NCBI GenBank assembly: GCA_015039315.1 | Contig: WIDE01000104.1 | Location: 46,046-110,045 of the forward strand | Length of the DNA stretch: 64,000 nucleotides | From: Clavulina sp. PMI_390 | Lineage: Eukaryota > Basidiomycota > Agaricomycetes > Cantharellales > Hydnaceae | Direction: 5' to 3' | Shown: piece after piece, positions 47,372 to 59,730 of the stretch | Numbering within the stretch: the first letter of the stretch is position 1 | Layout of the letters: each line of letters opens with the position of its first letter | The notes under the pieces: generated by a model | The model's input: only the letters and a program-made list of their open reading frames with translations | Database searches by the model: none | Told to the model about the DNA's origin: nothing | Translations under genes and position numbers: made by a program

Positions 47372-49149
47372 ATGAGTTCCCAATCCTTGTTGCCGAAGGA
47401 CGGATGTTGGGACACCCCTCTTGGCTACCTCCCATTTGACGTCTTTGAAAGGATCATATTGATGCTTGATCTGTCCTCGCTATTTCAACTTGCATCTGTT
47501 AGTGGCTTTTTCCATACTACCTAGAGTGAAGCTGAAGGCATGACTGATATCATCCCAGACCTCCAAACACTTATTTGATACCATAATAAAAGACTCGCTA
47601 CTTTGGAATCAGATTCTACGGAATTACTGCGCGGAACACTGCCTTGCGCCGCACTCATTCTCGCACTCCATTTTCGCCTCACCTCGCGCGGTTAGGAATG
47701 TACTCAGCCGCTCCCATCGGATTGTGGCCGCCATATTGGACCAGGATCGGTCATTGCGCTGCCAACCCTCCACCTACAAGCTCGATCTCGAGCCTGGTCT
47801 GCGTGACCATCATCGTCGTATGCAGCACGTGGACGGTATGTTACTCCCAGGAGGACGCTGGTACGCAAGTCTGGTAGCGGCGAGCAAAACAGCTTCCAAT
47901 GATCCAGGGATGAACATGCAGATCATCTGCTGGGACCTCCTCGCCAGCGTCAACGGTGTGTTAGTGCCTTCGGCTCGCTTGGCGCTTGAGTTACCCACAG
48001 GGAGAGCAGCGTCAATAAGGAGTTTGATGAAGGCTCATCTGTGCGAGGGAAAGGATAGTGTTATAATTGCTTGCGCCTCCTTTCCCGCTGAAATCTTGCA
48101 CTCGTATGTCGCCAGGGGTGAATGAACGGACTCAATGTGTCTAATGGGATTTTGTTGTGACTGGTCAGCTCGATGCCTCTCCTCCAAATCCTACGGTTAT
48201 CCTGGGAATCCAAGGACACACCGAGATTTTCAACTCTTGGAACGCTTTCCATAGATGATATCCCGTTCATCTCTGACGAAGAAGAGTCTCTCCCATTCTG
48301 TGAGATCTCGTTGGCGGGAGCAAGTTCGATCTTGGTCGAGGGTACCAAGAATATATTTATATGGAATTGGGAGCTGGATGCCACTGTCTCTCTCGACCTT
48401 CGAGATCATCACTGGGTATGTTGCTACGCTTTCTGCCAGTTCGTGTACTGAGGAATCTTCAGGATAAAGGATTTCTGGCAATAGGTCTTCCTCCTCTCAT
48501 ATACGTCGCTCCAGTAGCGGCAAAAAACCTTCTTGTGTTCGAATTGCCACCCCTCATATCCAGAGCAAGTCCCCTTGCGCGCCAGCCTGTCCCTCCACGG
48601 TCAGTTACTAGCTTGGCACTTCCTCTCCGTTTTCCGAACAACATCACCACTGTGTATGATTTTGTGCTATTGGAAGACTGGAAACCGCTATCTTATAGGC
48701 CCAGAATTGCTCTTGTTGTCTTTGGTGATAGCTTGGCACGACGGCAGTGCTGGCTCCAGCTCCCAGTTGGAAGTCGCAACGGAATCCCGGACGTATCAAA
48801 AGCCTCGTCGCCCATTCTATCGACTTTGGCAATATCCGCCCTCCAGATTATATCCTGTGGCTACTCGTCGCAGCCTAGCATGGAGTCTCGAGGATACATG
48901 ATTACCATGCCAGAATCAAGTCACAAAATAACTCTCAGAGCATTCCTTTCTGGAATATCGCTCGAGAATTTTGCCTCTCGCGATTTCTCTGTTGAATTTC
49001 CAAAACCTCACTCCTCCGAGCCGCCGACTTGGCTTATTGATAGGGGCTTATGTCTCATTTCTGGAGCTGCTCTCACTTCCATGCAGTTTTCTAAAGAATG
49101 GGGAGATAGCTCTTCTCTTCCCTCAGTGAGATTGGTTCATTTTGATTGA
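47372..49149 (+). CDS. F-box protein, LLPGGRW family, copy 3
   Basis: ATG 47372 gives an F-box (TPLGYLPFDVFERIILMLDL) completed across an intron by TSKHLFDTIIKDSLLWNQIL. Downstream come GMLLPGGRWYASL and QIICWDLLASVNG, the signature shared with the genes at 13372 and 17412, then beta-rich stretches (NIFIWNWELDATVSLDL). Four exons join in phase (introns starting near 47498, 48104 and 48417). The stop is at 49147. The start lies only 182 bases from the divergent epimerase-exostosin start, so the two may share a promoter. Substrate unknown. Confidence 0.8.
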
Positions 49150-49398
49150 TCTTTCACAAGGATGTGACAAAAGTATTTCATGGCAGAGTACGAATATCCT
49201 ATAAATATTGGCGAATCGCCGGACAGTTTCCAGATACAGTAACGAGGGGCGTGCAATTTAGAGGGCAAAGGGAGACGAAAATATGGGAATGAGGCTATGT
49301 CAATAGCGCGCAGCCCGATCCCCCGGGCATTGAAACCTTCGTTACCATCTTGCGATGGCAAGATGACCGGCATAGGAATCAAAATTATTGGGCGTCCA

Positions 49399-51382
49399 TC
49401 ACTCGATTCCTAGTCCTAGCCCATCTACCCTCCTCTCGATTCGAGACTCCAGCCATGGAGCTAGCGCCCATAGGTCGGCCCAATCGATGTTTGCCCATCT
49501 CCCAGATGGTTGGTTCGTCCCTGCGAGGAAATTGTTCTCGAAGGTTGCGGGATTTAGTTCCAAGGGAGTGTTAGGATCAGGAGATTGAGACGGGTGGTGG
49601 TCAGTCATGGCAGTAGGAAAGAGCTGGGCCACGAGTCTAGAGCAAAAGCGTAGAATTTAGATGGAATTGATTTGTCAGACTTCAAGAGTAATGTGGAATA
49701 ATCTGCTCACAAAGCAGGCCCTATCCAAACCAGTTCTTCATCTTCATCTCCTTCTTGCTCAGATGACCCTAAGACAGGCGGCCCGTCCTCAACACGGTCA
49801 CCGTAAACACGATCATCAAACTTAGTTTTAAACCACCGCCAGTCGGAAGAACCATTCATCCATGCGACTCTTGGTTCAACAGCGGGCGTAAAGTTCGGGT
49901 AGAATGTGTGGGCGGGGTGGGGAGTGGGATGACGCATAAGAGGAAGAGGCGTCGACTGCTGAGGCGCAGAACGTGGCCTGCGCAACCCTGAACGCAGCTT
50001 TCGTGGAGAACGCAGAGGTTCGGCATGACTTGTAGCAATAGTTTGCTGATAAGTTGGCTCATCTGATGAAGAAGGCGGGTTAACTGTATCCCCAGTAGCG
50101 CTGCCCCCCGCTCGCTGCGCTGGTGTGGAGAGTAGGCGTGTCACGAAGCTCAAGGAAGTTTCCGCTCGACCAGCGTCAGTGGTCTCTCTGGATCTGGTTC
50201 GCCACAGAGAGAGCGAGAATGAGGGCGGCGGGGATGGAGGGGTAGCAGAGGTAGATGGGGCAGGGGAAGAAGTTGAGCGGCCTCGTCGGACGAGTCGAGT
50301 GAGAGAGCGGATGGAAGAACGCGACGTTGATTGAGGGAAGTGATTCGAATGTATAGGAGGGTTCATCTCTTGCTGATTGTGAAGTTCCCCGGATGGTTCA
50401 TCGCCATCGTTTTCTGGCTCTGAATAATCGTCGGCAAACGGAACGACCGGTTCTGGTGGATGTACGCCAGGGGGGTATAACAGTTCCTCCGCGATGTGAT
50501 TACGAAGGAACTGCGATTTGCGGTGCTGGATCCCAAAAAGAAAAATACGAACATCTGCAAGGCGAACAAGAATCTGGTTACTGGATTTTTAGCATATTTC
50601 CCAAAGAAAGAAAAGACAAGGTCAGCATCTTACTCGAACCGATGTCGGAAGGTGCGTGAGGCCAGCACTTGCTCTAAGGAATCAGGTCAGGCAAGAGGTG
50701 CGAAGCCCGAGAAATAAAATATCCCCCAACTCACTTGAACGTATTGAAAATCGCCTGGGGGTTGAACTGTCTGCTCGATGCTGCGGCAGAGTTGGTCACG
50801 CCACTGCGGTTGATCATTATGTAGTTTGTCCAAGCCTCGGATGTGGTACAATTAGTAGTCAAGCGATGCTGTACAGAGAACAGCATTCTACACGCCGACT
50901 GATCAGCTTGGGGGCCAAGCGCTGCTGAAGTCAGAATGGCATACTTACTTCAAGAATGCCGATCTCCACGACTTATTCTTCCTGATCCTGGCCCAGCTAG
51001 GCAAGAATCGTCGGAAGAATGCGGCCTCCCATTGTTGTTCAGAGAGATTGGGCAGAGTCGCGTCAAAGAGGATGAATTCAGGAGGTGCGAAGCAGAGAAT
51101 CTCCAGCCAATTGTGACGTGGTACAGTGCTCAAAACGCTCAATGTCTTCAAAGGTTCGAGCGAATTGGTAAGAGAATCCTGTACTAGAGCTGAGTGATGT
51201 GTCGGAGGGATCAGTGCGCGCAGGATAGGAGAGCGCCATGGGTTGAGTAATGGATCTGACGCCACCGCGCGAAGGTAAGCAGATGTCTCAGAAGCGGCAC
51301 GAAGGGAGGGTATATCGAGTTCAGACAGGATGGAGGCAATCAGCTCGACAGGAAGCGTGTCAAGCGTTGTGCACAAGAGCAT
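49399..51382 (-). CDS. F-box protein with Arg/Ser-rich disordered C-terminus
   Basis: Five exons (51382-50949, 50887-50735, 50673-50634, 50573-49711, 49636-49399) give 575 residues. The F-box is at the N-terminus (LDTLPVELIASILSELDIPS followed by LRAASETSAYLRAVA). A helical domain with PRHNWLEILCFAPPEF, QWEAAFFRRFLPSWARIRKN and LFSVQHRLTTNC follows, then VRIFLFGIQHRKSQFLRNH. The next part is Pro/Ser/Arg-rich (STSRSSIRSLTRLVRRGRS). The last exon returns to fold-like sequence (WANIDWADLWALAPWLESR). It lacks the LLPGGRW signature of the other three F-box genes, so it belongs to a different family, probably a conserved basidiomycete F-box gene. Confidence 0.8.
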
Positions 51383-51892
51383 TGCCAAGGCCGCCGAATG
51401 GTAAGGTGGCGGTTCGGTTTGCGCGAGCTAGTGACTCAACGGCCGATCCTGGCGAGCTGCACGTGATAGAACGACAGACGATCTTTCTTGGCGATCTGAG
51501 CGAGGAAGCTCATTCCCTGAACGTGTAACCGGAGTGGGAGAGCGTAGTCCTGGCCAGACCTAAGAAGCTTGATTATGAGCAAAAAAGTAGTGAGGCGATG
51601 GCGAACTAAGCGCATTCCTCGTTCAAGAGTTGAGGCAGCCAAGAGTTTTTAAGCTATAATGAAAGAAAATATGTGGATATTGAAGCGGATGAGTTTTTGA
51701 TAGAAAGCTGATGAATTGGGCGAAATAAAAAATAAAAAATATGAGGCATGGTGGTCGCAAGGATGTGTTGTTCCTTGTTGACTCTGACCGCTCACTTTCC
51801 CCTTGACTTCCACGCTCGCTCGATTCGTAAAGATCGCAATCATATTCCATCCAAAACGTCTCCGAGCTATCTCTTGAGACCATTTGACTATC
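51383..51892. other. divergent promoter region
   Basis: About 510 bases between the divergent starts of the F-box gene (-) and the SUMO-like gene (+). AT-rich around 51,640-51,760. The reverse frames inside have no domains. It probably serves as promoter for both. Confidence 0.45.
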
Positions 51893-53648
51893 ATGAGTGC
51901 CTCTAAGCCTCGCCCGCGCCCCCGAATGCGAACAGTAGTGTCTACTGAACCAACCGCCTCACTGCAGACTGAAGCATCGACGTCCAATGCAATGACATCA
52001 ACGTTGTCTGAAACTTTAGTATCGGCACAAAATAGCGACACGGCCTATGTCGACATGTTTAATCGAAACAAATCTGACCAAGTGCGAGCAAGAGCGAAAC
52101 GTGAGTGCTCAGGTGTTTCGTGGATCAGAACGAACTAAGTCACTTACGCAGAACCCCTACCTCGTGCAATAAAAACTCCTGGACCCATTGGTATTCCGGT
52201 TTAACCCTGGTATATCAGAGATCGAAGCCCAGAAAGCAGCCTCTCGTGCGACACTCGACCTCGACCAAGAGGACGGGGAGTCCAGCGAGGACGATGGCAA
52301 TAGAAGCTCTCCTGATGGGAAACGCAAACGTGGCGGCAATAAGCTGGTCTCTGGCACAAAGATCAAGGGCGCGGCCAAGTGGACAATGCAAGCCTCCACA
52401 ACTGGGAGGAGGGGGAGTGAGAGGACCAAGTCGCCCATCACAGCACAGGTCTCGAGGTTAGTTTCCCCGTCATGTCAAAAACGTTCTGGCTTATCTTAGT
52501 CTCATTCTTCGTGATCTCAATTTCCACTCGCTCGTAATCAATGGTCCCACCCCAAAGTACTAGGTTACTTGATTCCGACTCTGATGAAGACCGCCGAAGC
52601 TCCTCTGTCGAAATTGTTATGGACGGCAATATACGCGATGCGAAGGGAAAACGCCGCGCTAAATCCCGTTCTCCCACACCTCCACCCGCCCTGAGCGAGG
52701 TCCAACTGAAAAAGATTGTCAACATCGTTAGCACCCATGTCAAGGAGAACCTCACCTCCCAACCTGTCCAGCATCCGATGCAGATGTCCCAGAGCGCAGG
52801 ACTCTCCAGCGGTACTAGGGCCGACAGGGGAGACGGTAGCTTAGCTGTTGGATCAGACGGCGTGGCTATTCGGATTCGATGGCTGCACCAGCCGTCCCAT
52901 GATGATGGGGCGAGCGTGCCAGCTGACACATTCGAATTCTCGCAAAGCCGAGTGCGTCCATTTTTCGTTTTGTCTCATGATATACCGGTGGCATAGGCTT
53001 ACCATTTGTGCTCATTACTAGGACAAAACGCTACGGAATGTCTTCATTCAACTAACGGAGAGGAAGCATATATCAATGACGGAGCTTGTGGTCATGCTCA
53101 ATGGACAGCCCATCACTCAGGCGTCAACTCCACAAATACTGGTCGGATATTCAGCCCACCTCGATCTCAGTGCGTAGAATGTTGTCTTCAATAGTATGAG
53201 GGTCTGGTGTTTCCCTAACATATGCTCTCTGTTAGCTGCCTGCAGCGAGAACACATACAAACTCATGGAAGAAGAGCGCCAGAGGGAACAGGAAGCCGCA
53301 GCCCAACACCCCGTCGACCACTCGGTATCAGCTCCTCGCCAAACTACGGACGCTGACGGCGAAGTGGGAGGGGTCGAAGGAGACGGGGAGGAAGTGCGAA
53401 GAATAGCTGTCAGCCTCCGTAGTGCCTCGCACCCGCAATCGATCACCTTCCGTGTCAGGTTGACTCTCTCTGTCGGGACGCTCTTGAAGCGGTATCTGAA
53501 AGATCGTGGCGCGGCTGCGGGGGCGAAGACACGCGTGCAGCTGGATGGAGAGGACCTGAAGAGCGATGCGACACTAGCAACGGTCCTTGAAGAGGCGGGC
53601 TTTGATGAAGATGAGGAAGAGGTTCAGCTGGATGTTGTTGGTTTATGA
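51893..53648 (+). CDS. Rad60/Esc2/NIP45 family SUMO-like domain protein
   Basis: These proteins carry two C-terminal SUMO-like domains, bind the SUMO E2 or SUMO, and guard replication and recombination. The N-terminus is disordered (MSASKPRPRPRMRTVV), with an acidic-Ser stretch EDGESSEDDGNRSSPDGKRK and a KGKRRAKSRSPTPPP patch. SUMO-like domain 1 spans about residues 240-330 (AIRIRWLHQPSHDD, TLRNVFIQLTERKHISMTEL, VMLNGQPITQ). Domain 2 ends the protein (SLRSASHPQSITFRVRLTLS, LLKRYLKDRG, VQLDGEDLKSDATLATV and QLDVVGL). The exons are 51893-52100, 52219-52456, 52564-52951, 53022-53169 and 53236-53648 (464 residues). A 39-base extra exon (52152-52190) also keeps frame but would need a 28-nt intron. 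The last two codons overlap the opposite gene. Confidence 0.85.
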
Positions 53649-53956
53649 CAGGAACAAGAGTGGACCCCCACGCAACTTCCTCACTATTGCCCACTTTTCG
53701 TTATGCTTGGTATAATATCCCATTTGATATACGAGTGCTTCATCGATTTCGCAGACACCCAGCACGTGCAGGGGGGTTCTGTTTGGGTCATTGGTGTAAA
53801 GGACTGGTGACGAATGTATGAGTGTGGGTGTTCCCCAATATGAACGGCCCGCCAATGACGTTGCAACCAGACCTTGAACGTGGTTCGAGTCAACACCGCA
53901 CGCTCACTTCCATCTTCAGCCTTCTCTCCTTTGCAGCCATTAGATCCTTGCGACAT
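53643..53956 (-). CDS. small two-exon gene squeezed between neighbours, unknown function
   Basis: ATG 53956 starts MSQGSNGCKGEKAEDG. A 35-nt intron (GTGAGCGT..GTTCAAG, 53907-53873) joins in phase to LVATSLAGRSYWGTPTLIHS, then VLYTNDPNRTPLHVLGVCEI, EALVYQMGYYTKHNEKWAIV and RKLRGGPLLFLS, 92 residues in all. The body looks like a compact fold (beta strands around the Tyr-rich centre) but is not recognised. The stop shares 6 bases with the stop region of the SUMO-like gene, and its ATG lies 35 bases from the divergent lipase ATG. The short intron and crowding are reasons for doubt. It could instead be UTR of the neighbours. Confidence 0.4.
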
Positions 53957-53991
53957 TACCAGGCGTAGTCCATAGCAAGGTTTTCAGGATC

Positions 53992-56900
53992 ATGGATCCA
54001 TATGGGTCTAAAACGCGCGAAGAGCTCGTCGAGGAGATGTTTGCGGCTAACTACTGGTGAGCGGGGTCACTACCAGCACTGAAGGGATGTTGGCTGAGTA
54101 CTTGAGGAACCTCTTCCCGAATTCACCAATGGGTGCTCCACTGTAGCAATGAGGCACACATACAGGCGTTTGCGAGAGCCTTGTCGGTGGCCGAAGACGA
54201 CGTTCCATCAAGTCCCGTAGTCGCTCGCTCACGATCCTCTTCCACGTTAAATCCTGTGCCGAAGCATGTCCTCCAAGCTCGAACGAGAAAGATCTCAGCC
54301 GTCTCTGATTTCGCTCCTATTCACACTAAAGTCAAACGGCAAGTCTGTCACTTGATGCATTAGCGGCGTTGGAGCTGACTAGAGGACAAACTCAGGTCCT
54401 TACGACGTACAGGAGGCAAGCGACCTCGGCCATCGATAAAGTCAGAGCCTTTATATATGATCTTTCGATGGCCCATTCTCGTGCGTTCCATGTTCTGTTG
54501 TCGTTCGTCCCTCATGAACCTATCTAATCGCCAACCGAATCCTTCGGCCAGCTTCTCCTCAACACCGTCATTGCGTTCGAATTTGGTCTATACGTATTCA
54601 TTCGACAACTAGTGAACGCATTCGAGTGGTTCTTAGCCTGTCAGTACTCATTCTTGCCCTCATTTTGGACTTTTGCTCATGTCGTGTTCCTCTCTTTAGG
54701 GCGTGGGCCAAAGAGGACGCTCCGTTCTCACTTGAGAAACGCTCGCTCATGGCAAGAATGGAAGCTCGCTGCTTCGGTCTTAGATGAATTCCTTGGATTC
54801 GATGACTGGAAGAGGGTGCGTGTCGTCGTTTGGTGCCTTGCAGTTACCCTGATCCAGACTTGTTCTCGTAGGATGATGAGGATCCTTATTACGATTATCG
54901 GCTTGTATGTCATCTCTGCTTGGCCGTTTTTTTTAGCACACCAACTCCTTCCGATCCCATAGGTTCGTAAGGTTCGACGATCGTTGCACAACCTGCGAGC
55001 AAACAATGATGCCGCTGGAATGATGGAGCTCTTGGAGGTTTGCCTCAAGGACAATTTTGCGGGCACTCAAAGCGCTCGTCTCTACGCAGAGACTTTCTAC
55101 GGGACTAAAGACAACATCGAAGGTGATCCAATACCGCTGCTATCCTTGATGGTATGCCTGACTATTCGACATCAGCTCTCGCAAATGAGATGGAAGCTGC
55201 TCTCGCGTATATTCGCACCTCACCTGGCATTTCTCTTGAAGAAAAAAGGAGGTTCTACCGTCATGCAAACCGAAACCTTGGCGCGTCGGCGTTGTGTTTG
55301 AGTGGAGGAGCCTCATTTGGGTTTTGTAAGGATCACGACATGTCGACCTTCTTCCTCCTGAATAACCCTCAATCCATGTATCTAGATCACTTTGGCGTCA
55401 TCAAAGCACTTCTCGATGCGAATCTTATGCCGAGAGTATATAATGGTACTTCGGCTGGTACACTCTCCGCGGGTTAGTTGTTTCACTACCCAAGTCTGTC
55501 CATACAACTTAATAGTTCTCTGGTAGCATTTGCATGCACACATACCGATGAAGAGATGCGGCTCCTTATGGGCCCTCGATTAGCAGACCAAATCACATGT
55601 TTCGAAGGTCAGCCTACGCAAGTTGGCTAGAGAAGTTTCACGGCTAAAGAAGCGTACCTTGGATTGTCATAGAGTCTATGCGTACTGTCTTCGGTCGCCT
55701 GTACCACACCGGGGCCATGTTTGATGCGGTCCAATGGGCGCGCAAGGTTAGTGACAATATTCATGGTGAAACCTAGCTAATGATCCGTTGATGCAAGTCT
55801 ACTTGGTTTACCCGAGGTTCCATGACCTTTCGCGAGGCGTACGAACGAACAGGGAAGGTCCTGAACATTTCTGTCATCCCTGCTGATCAGCATTCGTGAG
55901 TGGTTCTAGGCAGAACGCACTTATACTAGTCGTTGCTGAACAGGCCCTAGCCCAACAAAACTTCTCAACTACCTTACTGCACCGAACTGTGTTATATGGT
56001 CTGCAGCGATCGCGTCGTCCGCCGTCCCCACAATCATCAGTATGTTTCTTTCCTAATCCCAACACTGCTCTGAGTGCTAAAAAGGGGTTGATAGATCCTG
56101 TTGTTCTTATGCAGAAGACAAAAACTGGTGACGTTATCCCGTGGAATTGGGGAACAAAATTCAAGGACGGTAGCCTCAGGTATGGGAGTATCTTTGAGCT
56201 CATAAACAAGCACATCGTAATCGAAGCCACCTCTAGAGTTGATGTTCCGCTCCAATCACTCAATCTTCTCTTCAACGGTGGGGCTATAGTGAACCGATCC
56301 CTTTTCACTCGTTCACAGCTGATTTTTTGCTTTTTGTGACCAGTGAATTACCCAATCGTGTCGCAAGTCAACCCACATATCCATCTATTCTGGTTCGCGC
56401 CCCGTGGGTCAGCCGGGAAACCTGTTGCGCACCGAAAGGGGAAAGGTTGGCGAGGAGGATTCCTCTTGTCAGCAGCAGAGCAATTCTTGAAGCTCGAGCT
56501 AACAAAGAATTTCAAGGTTGATAAGCCTATCGTTGAATTATCATGTCGTTTGATCTAACACGTTGACGCAGGTCATTCGCGATCTTGAGCTGATGCCCCA
56601 GATCATAGGACAGGACTGGTCCAGTGTATTTTTACAACGGTTTGATGGCTCGATAACGTAGGTCGCCTTTGGCTTGTATTTTCGAGACATATTCTGTGCT
56701 AAATACGTTTATGAATGACCACAACCCAGGATTCACCCGCGAATCCAAATAAAGGTAAGGCTACCTACATCGCAATCTGCTACAGTAAACTCATGGTCTC
56801 GCTGTTGCCTAGGACTTCTATCGTATCCTTACCGATCCTGATCGTCCTAATATGGAACGAATGATTCATGCTGGAGAACTGGCGACTTGGCCAACTGTGA

Positions 56901-58034
56901 GCGCGAATCTTTGTTCTATGATCTTTGGCGCCCGTTCAAGCGTTGATCTCTACCCAGCTCCACATGATCGAGAATCGCTTCAGGCTCGAGCGTGAAATCT
57001 TCCGTGGTCGGCTTGCTGTCCGCCAACAAATTCTGGTTCCCTCAGAACCGACAACTGATACTGCTGCGACTGGCGTTGACAGCGCTCCCATGGGGTCGTC
57101 TGGTATGATAATTGTCCAACCGCGCTTGGACGGTGGCCTTGGGGCCCCGATTCCTCCCCCAACATCCCCAGCTCCATTCAACAGGGCATATTCGACCAAC
57201 CTAGAGCGTCCAAGCCTCACCGAAACGCAGCATGCCTCAGGGTCGACCTCCCGTAGTAACCAACTGGCAATTGAATCAGAAGCGGAGGAAGATTTCGAGA
57301 TTCGCTCTCACTTGAGCTCGAAGAAATCTCGTAGCGGGAAGCATTCTCACTCGCATTCACTCGGAGGTTCCCGGAGGACATCCCCCGCTGTCACTATTCG
57401 TGGATCCAGGCATACTCCCACAAATGTGGATGTGACGAGCATGGGGCTCGTGATGAGTAGTACCAGTGCAGGGACTGACAATGGGCTTCCAAGTGCGTCT
57501 TCGCTCTCACCCGGCACGAGTGCCAATGTATCGCGCAAGCCCTCCTCGGCCACAATCTCGTCGCGGAAGGGAAAGCGAAGGGCTAGCACAAACCTGCTTC
57601 CAGAGGAGCAAGTTTCTGGCCCGTCAACTCATGGAGGGCGCACCAGAAGCCCTAGCGCAAGCCGTAGTGGTGCCAATTCGCCATCCAATCTCATCGCTCG
57701 TTTGCGGAAGCAATCTTTACCTCGAATCCCTCTTCCACCGCTATTTGGTGCTGGGAGGCGTAGGGGAGATGGGACGCCCGCCGAGTCAAGCTCAGCAACT
57801 GAGATAGAGGGGACTGTGCGAGGAAAACGGCTGTTCAATGACCCATTTGCGCCCCCTGATGCTTGGAGTAGCGATGAGGACAGTCTTGATGACCCCGCCT
57901 TCGAGGTCGATACCTTGGAGGGACTCTCGCTGGATGGGAATGCTATGGACGGAACAGAAGGGGGGACGTTGGGGCTCGGAGTTGGGCAGACCCCCGAGCA
58001 ATATTCTGAACCGCCACAACAGGACTCTTCATAG
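53992..58034 (+). CDS. patatin-like phospholipase / triacylglycerol lipase (Tgl/SDP1-type)
   Basis: Twenty exons, the most in this window, join in phase to 953 residues. The N-terminal part has DPYGSKTREELVEEMF and a hydrophobic segment (LLNTVIAFEFGLYVFIRQLV). WQEWKLAASVLDEFLGFDDW and DPYYDYRLVRKVRRSL come next, the usual pre-patatin helices of fungal and plant oil-body lipases. The patatin core shows the oxyanion loop SGGASFGFYHFGVIKALL, the nucleophile serine in YNGTSAGTLSA (GTSAG), and the dyad aspartate in KFKDGSLR. After the core come LTDPDRPNMERMIHAGE and TLHMIENRFRLERE. The last exon is a Ser-rich disordered tail of about 330 residues. Exon 2 ends at a GC donor (GCAAGT, 54339). Expected role: storage-lipid or phospholipid hydrolysis at lipid droplets. 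Confidence 0.9.
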
Positions 58035-58189
58035 GCTCGAGGGGGGGGCATTTTTGCTGTACTGAATGATGTATATATATTATGTACCCTACAGTAATAC
58101 ACACCCCACAGACACGAAGTGTGATAAATACAATATGTTGGAACAACGGGGATCGCCGCTAGCTAATGGTGAAAGGATAAGGTGGTCGA

Positions 58190-59730
58190 TTACTTGCGAG
58201 CACCGCGCATCTGAGCCTTGCGCATCTCACGTTTCCGCTCCTTCTCGACATGCTAGAGGCAGGGAAAAACACGGAACGATCAGGTTAGCAAGGTGGTTGG
58301 ATGTGCCATGGACGACAGGGCGATGTGATTTCACGGACGAACCTTTTGCTGTTGTGCAGCAGACATCTTCGCAACGCGTTCATCTTCGGCGCGCTTCTTG
58401 GCAGCAGCTTTGTTGAATTCTTCTTCGGCGACCTTGTCGGCGGTGCGTTCCTTCTCGATCCTGTCGTCCCACTCCTTCCTCGCAGCTTTGAGCTTGCGCG
58501 TCGTCTCGGGAAGCAGTGAGGGTGCAGCCAGGCGTGCAGGGTGGTTACCAGGCATGTTGGTCGGGGGAGCAGCGGACGAGAGGACTGAAAGAGCATCGAC
58601 CAGTTCGAAGACTGCCTCGACGAGTGGGATAGTGGAGGCGGCATCAGCTGCAGGGGGCACCGCGAGGGTGAGAATGAGGTGGCGGCTGCGGGTGAGGAGT
58701 GAGGGCACAGGAGTAGTAAGTTCGAATGTATCAGGGCGCTCGACAGGGATGTCGGTGATCTGGTGGAGAACAAATTAGCGACCGTAGGAGCAGAGGTAAT
58801 GGCGACAAAAGAGTACGAACGACAAGGGAGCGGAAGTATTTCAACGCGTCGCCATTGTTGAGGGTTTCAAGGAGGGTAGGGGCAGCGCCCGACTTGAGGA
58901 GAACGTTGTGTATATCCGTGAATTCCGTCATCGCTTGGAGACTGGGATGGAGAGGAATTGCATCCGACGTTTTGGTGAACAGACCCTAAAGGAGAGCGCC
59001 GTCATTGTGAGGAAAGAACAAGGAGAAGTGTAAAGTTCAGAGGTATATGTGGCAAATCTTACCAAGTCAAACCGGTCAGCACGCATGGCCCGGAGATCAT
59101 TCTTGTTCACGACAGCCCACACGAACCCGGACTTGGAGCCGTCGTGCCGGAGCTTGAAGTCAAGGATGATGGCGTCCTGAGGAGCCCAGTCAATCTGGAT
59201 AGACGAGCGAATAAATTGGTAGATTTGCTGGAGGATGTCGTGCCTTGGAAGGAGGACGAAGCTGGTGTGAAGAGAGTGCAAGCCACGGCGACCGGTAGAG
59301 TAAGCAGCGAGGTCTGAAGGCCCATCTTGAAGAACTTCGCCCGAGCTGAATGGAGTGGCGAACTGCTTGCCGTACAGCGCCGCATGCGCATTGATCCAGG
59401 CGGATGACCGTGCGCTGTTGTAGCGCTTGCCAATGTAGTAAATGGCTAGGTACGCAGCTAAGACGGCGAGAATGATGCCTTCGGTTTTGAATTCGGCCGG
59501 ACGGAAGGCCACTCTCCAGTACTTGAGCTCAAAGCCGTCGTACTCGTTTGAGAGTAGCTCGACTGGCGCAGGAGCGAACATGGAGTTTAGGCTGGGCCAT
59601 TCTCGGGCTTGCGCCGAGGAGAATGTTGCTGCGGCGAGGGCAAGCTAGAGAGGGGCAACAAGGGGAGAGTTAGGACCCATTTATGCATGGAGGAGGGGGC
59701 ATACGTACGAGGGGAAGGGCGCCCGTCATT
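58190..59730 (-). CDS. CCDC47-like ER membrane protein (DUF1682)
   Basis: CCDC47 is an ER protein of the PAT/multipass translocon complex that helps insert multispanning membrane proteins. Five exons (59730-59710, 59644-59063, 58985-58821, 58759-58343, 58252-58190) give 415 residues. A signal peptide is visible (MTGALPLLALAAATFSSAQA), then a lumenal part, one membrane segment (IILAVLAAYLAIYYIG), and the DUF1682 cytosolic domain (TGRRGLHSLHTSFVLLPRHD, FKLRHDGSKSGFVWAVVNKN, LRAMRADRFDL). The C-terminus is a highly charged Lys/Glu/Arg helix (EEEFNKAAAKKRAEDERVAK, HVEKERKREMRKAQMRG), as in the family. The 3' end converges with the lipase gene, 155 bases away. Confidence 0.9.

Noticed and set aside
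47190..47383. Upstream exon giving the epimerase-exostosin protein a membrane anchor (IYCSLFIVLAWTVIAF)
   Set aside because: The frame can be spliced in phase, but it has no ATG and overlaps the start of the divergent F-box gene, so it is not supported.
52152..52218. Extra 39-base exon with a 28-nt intron in the SUMO-like gene
   Set aside because: It keeps frame, but 28 nt is below usual fungal intron size; a single 118-nt intron (52101-52218) explains the join as well.
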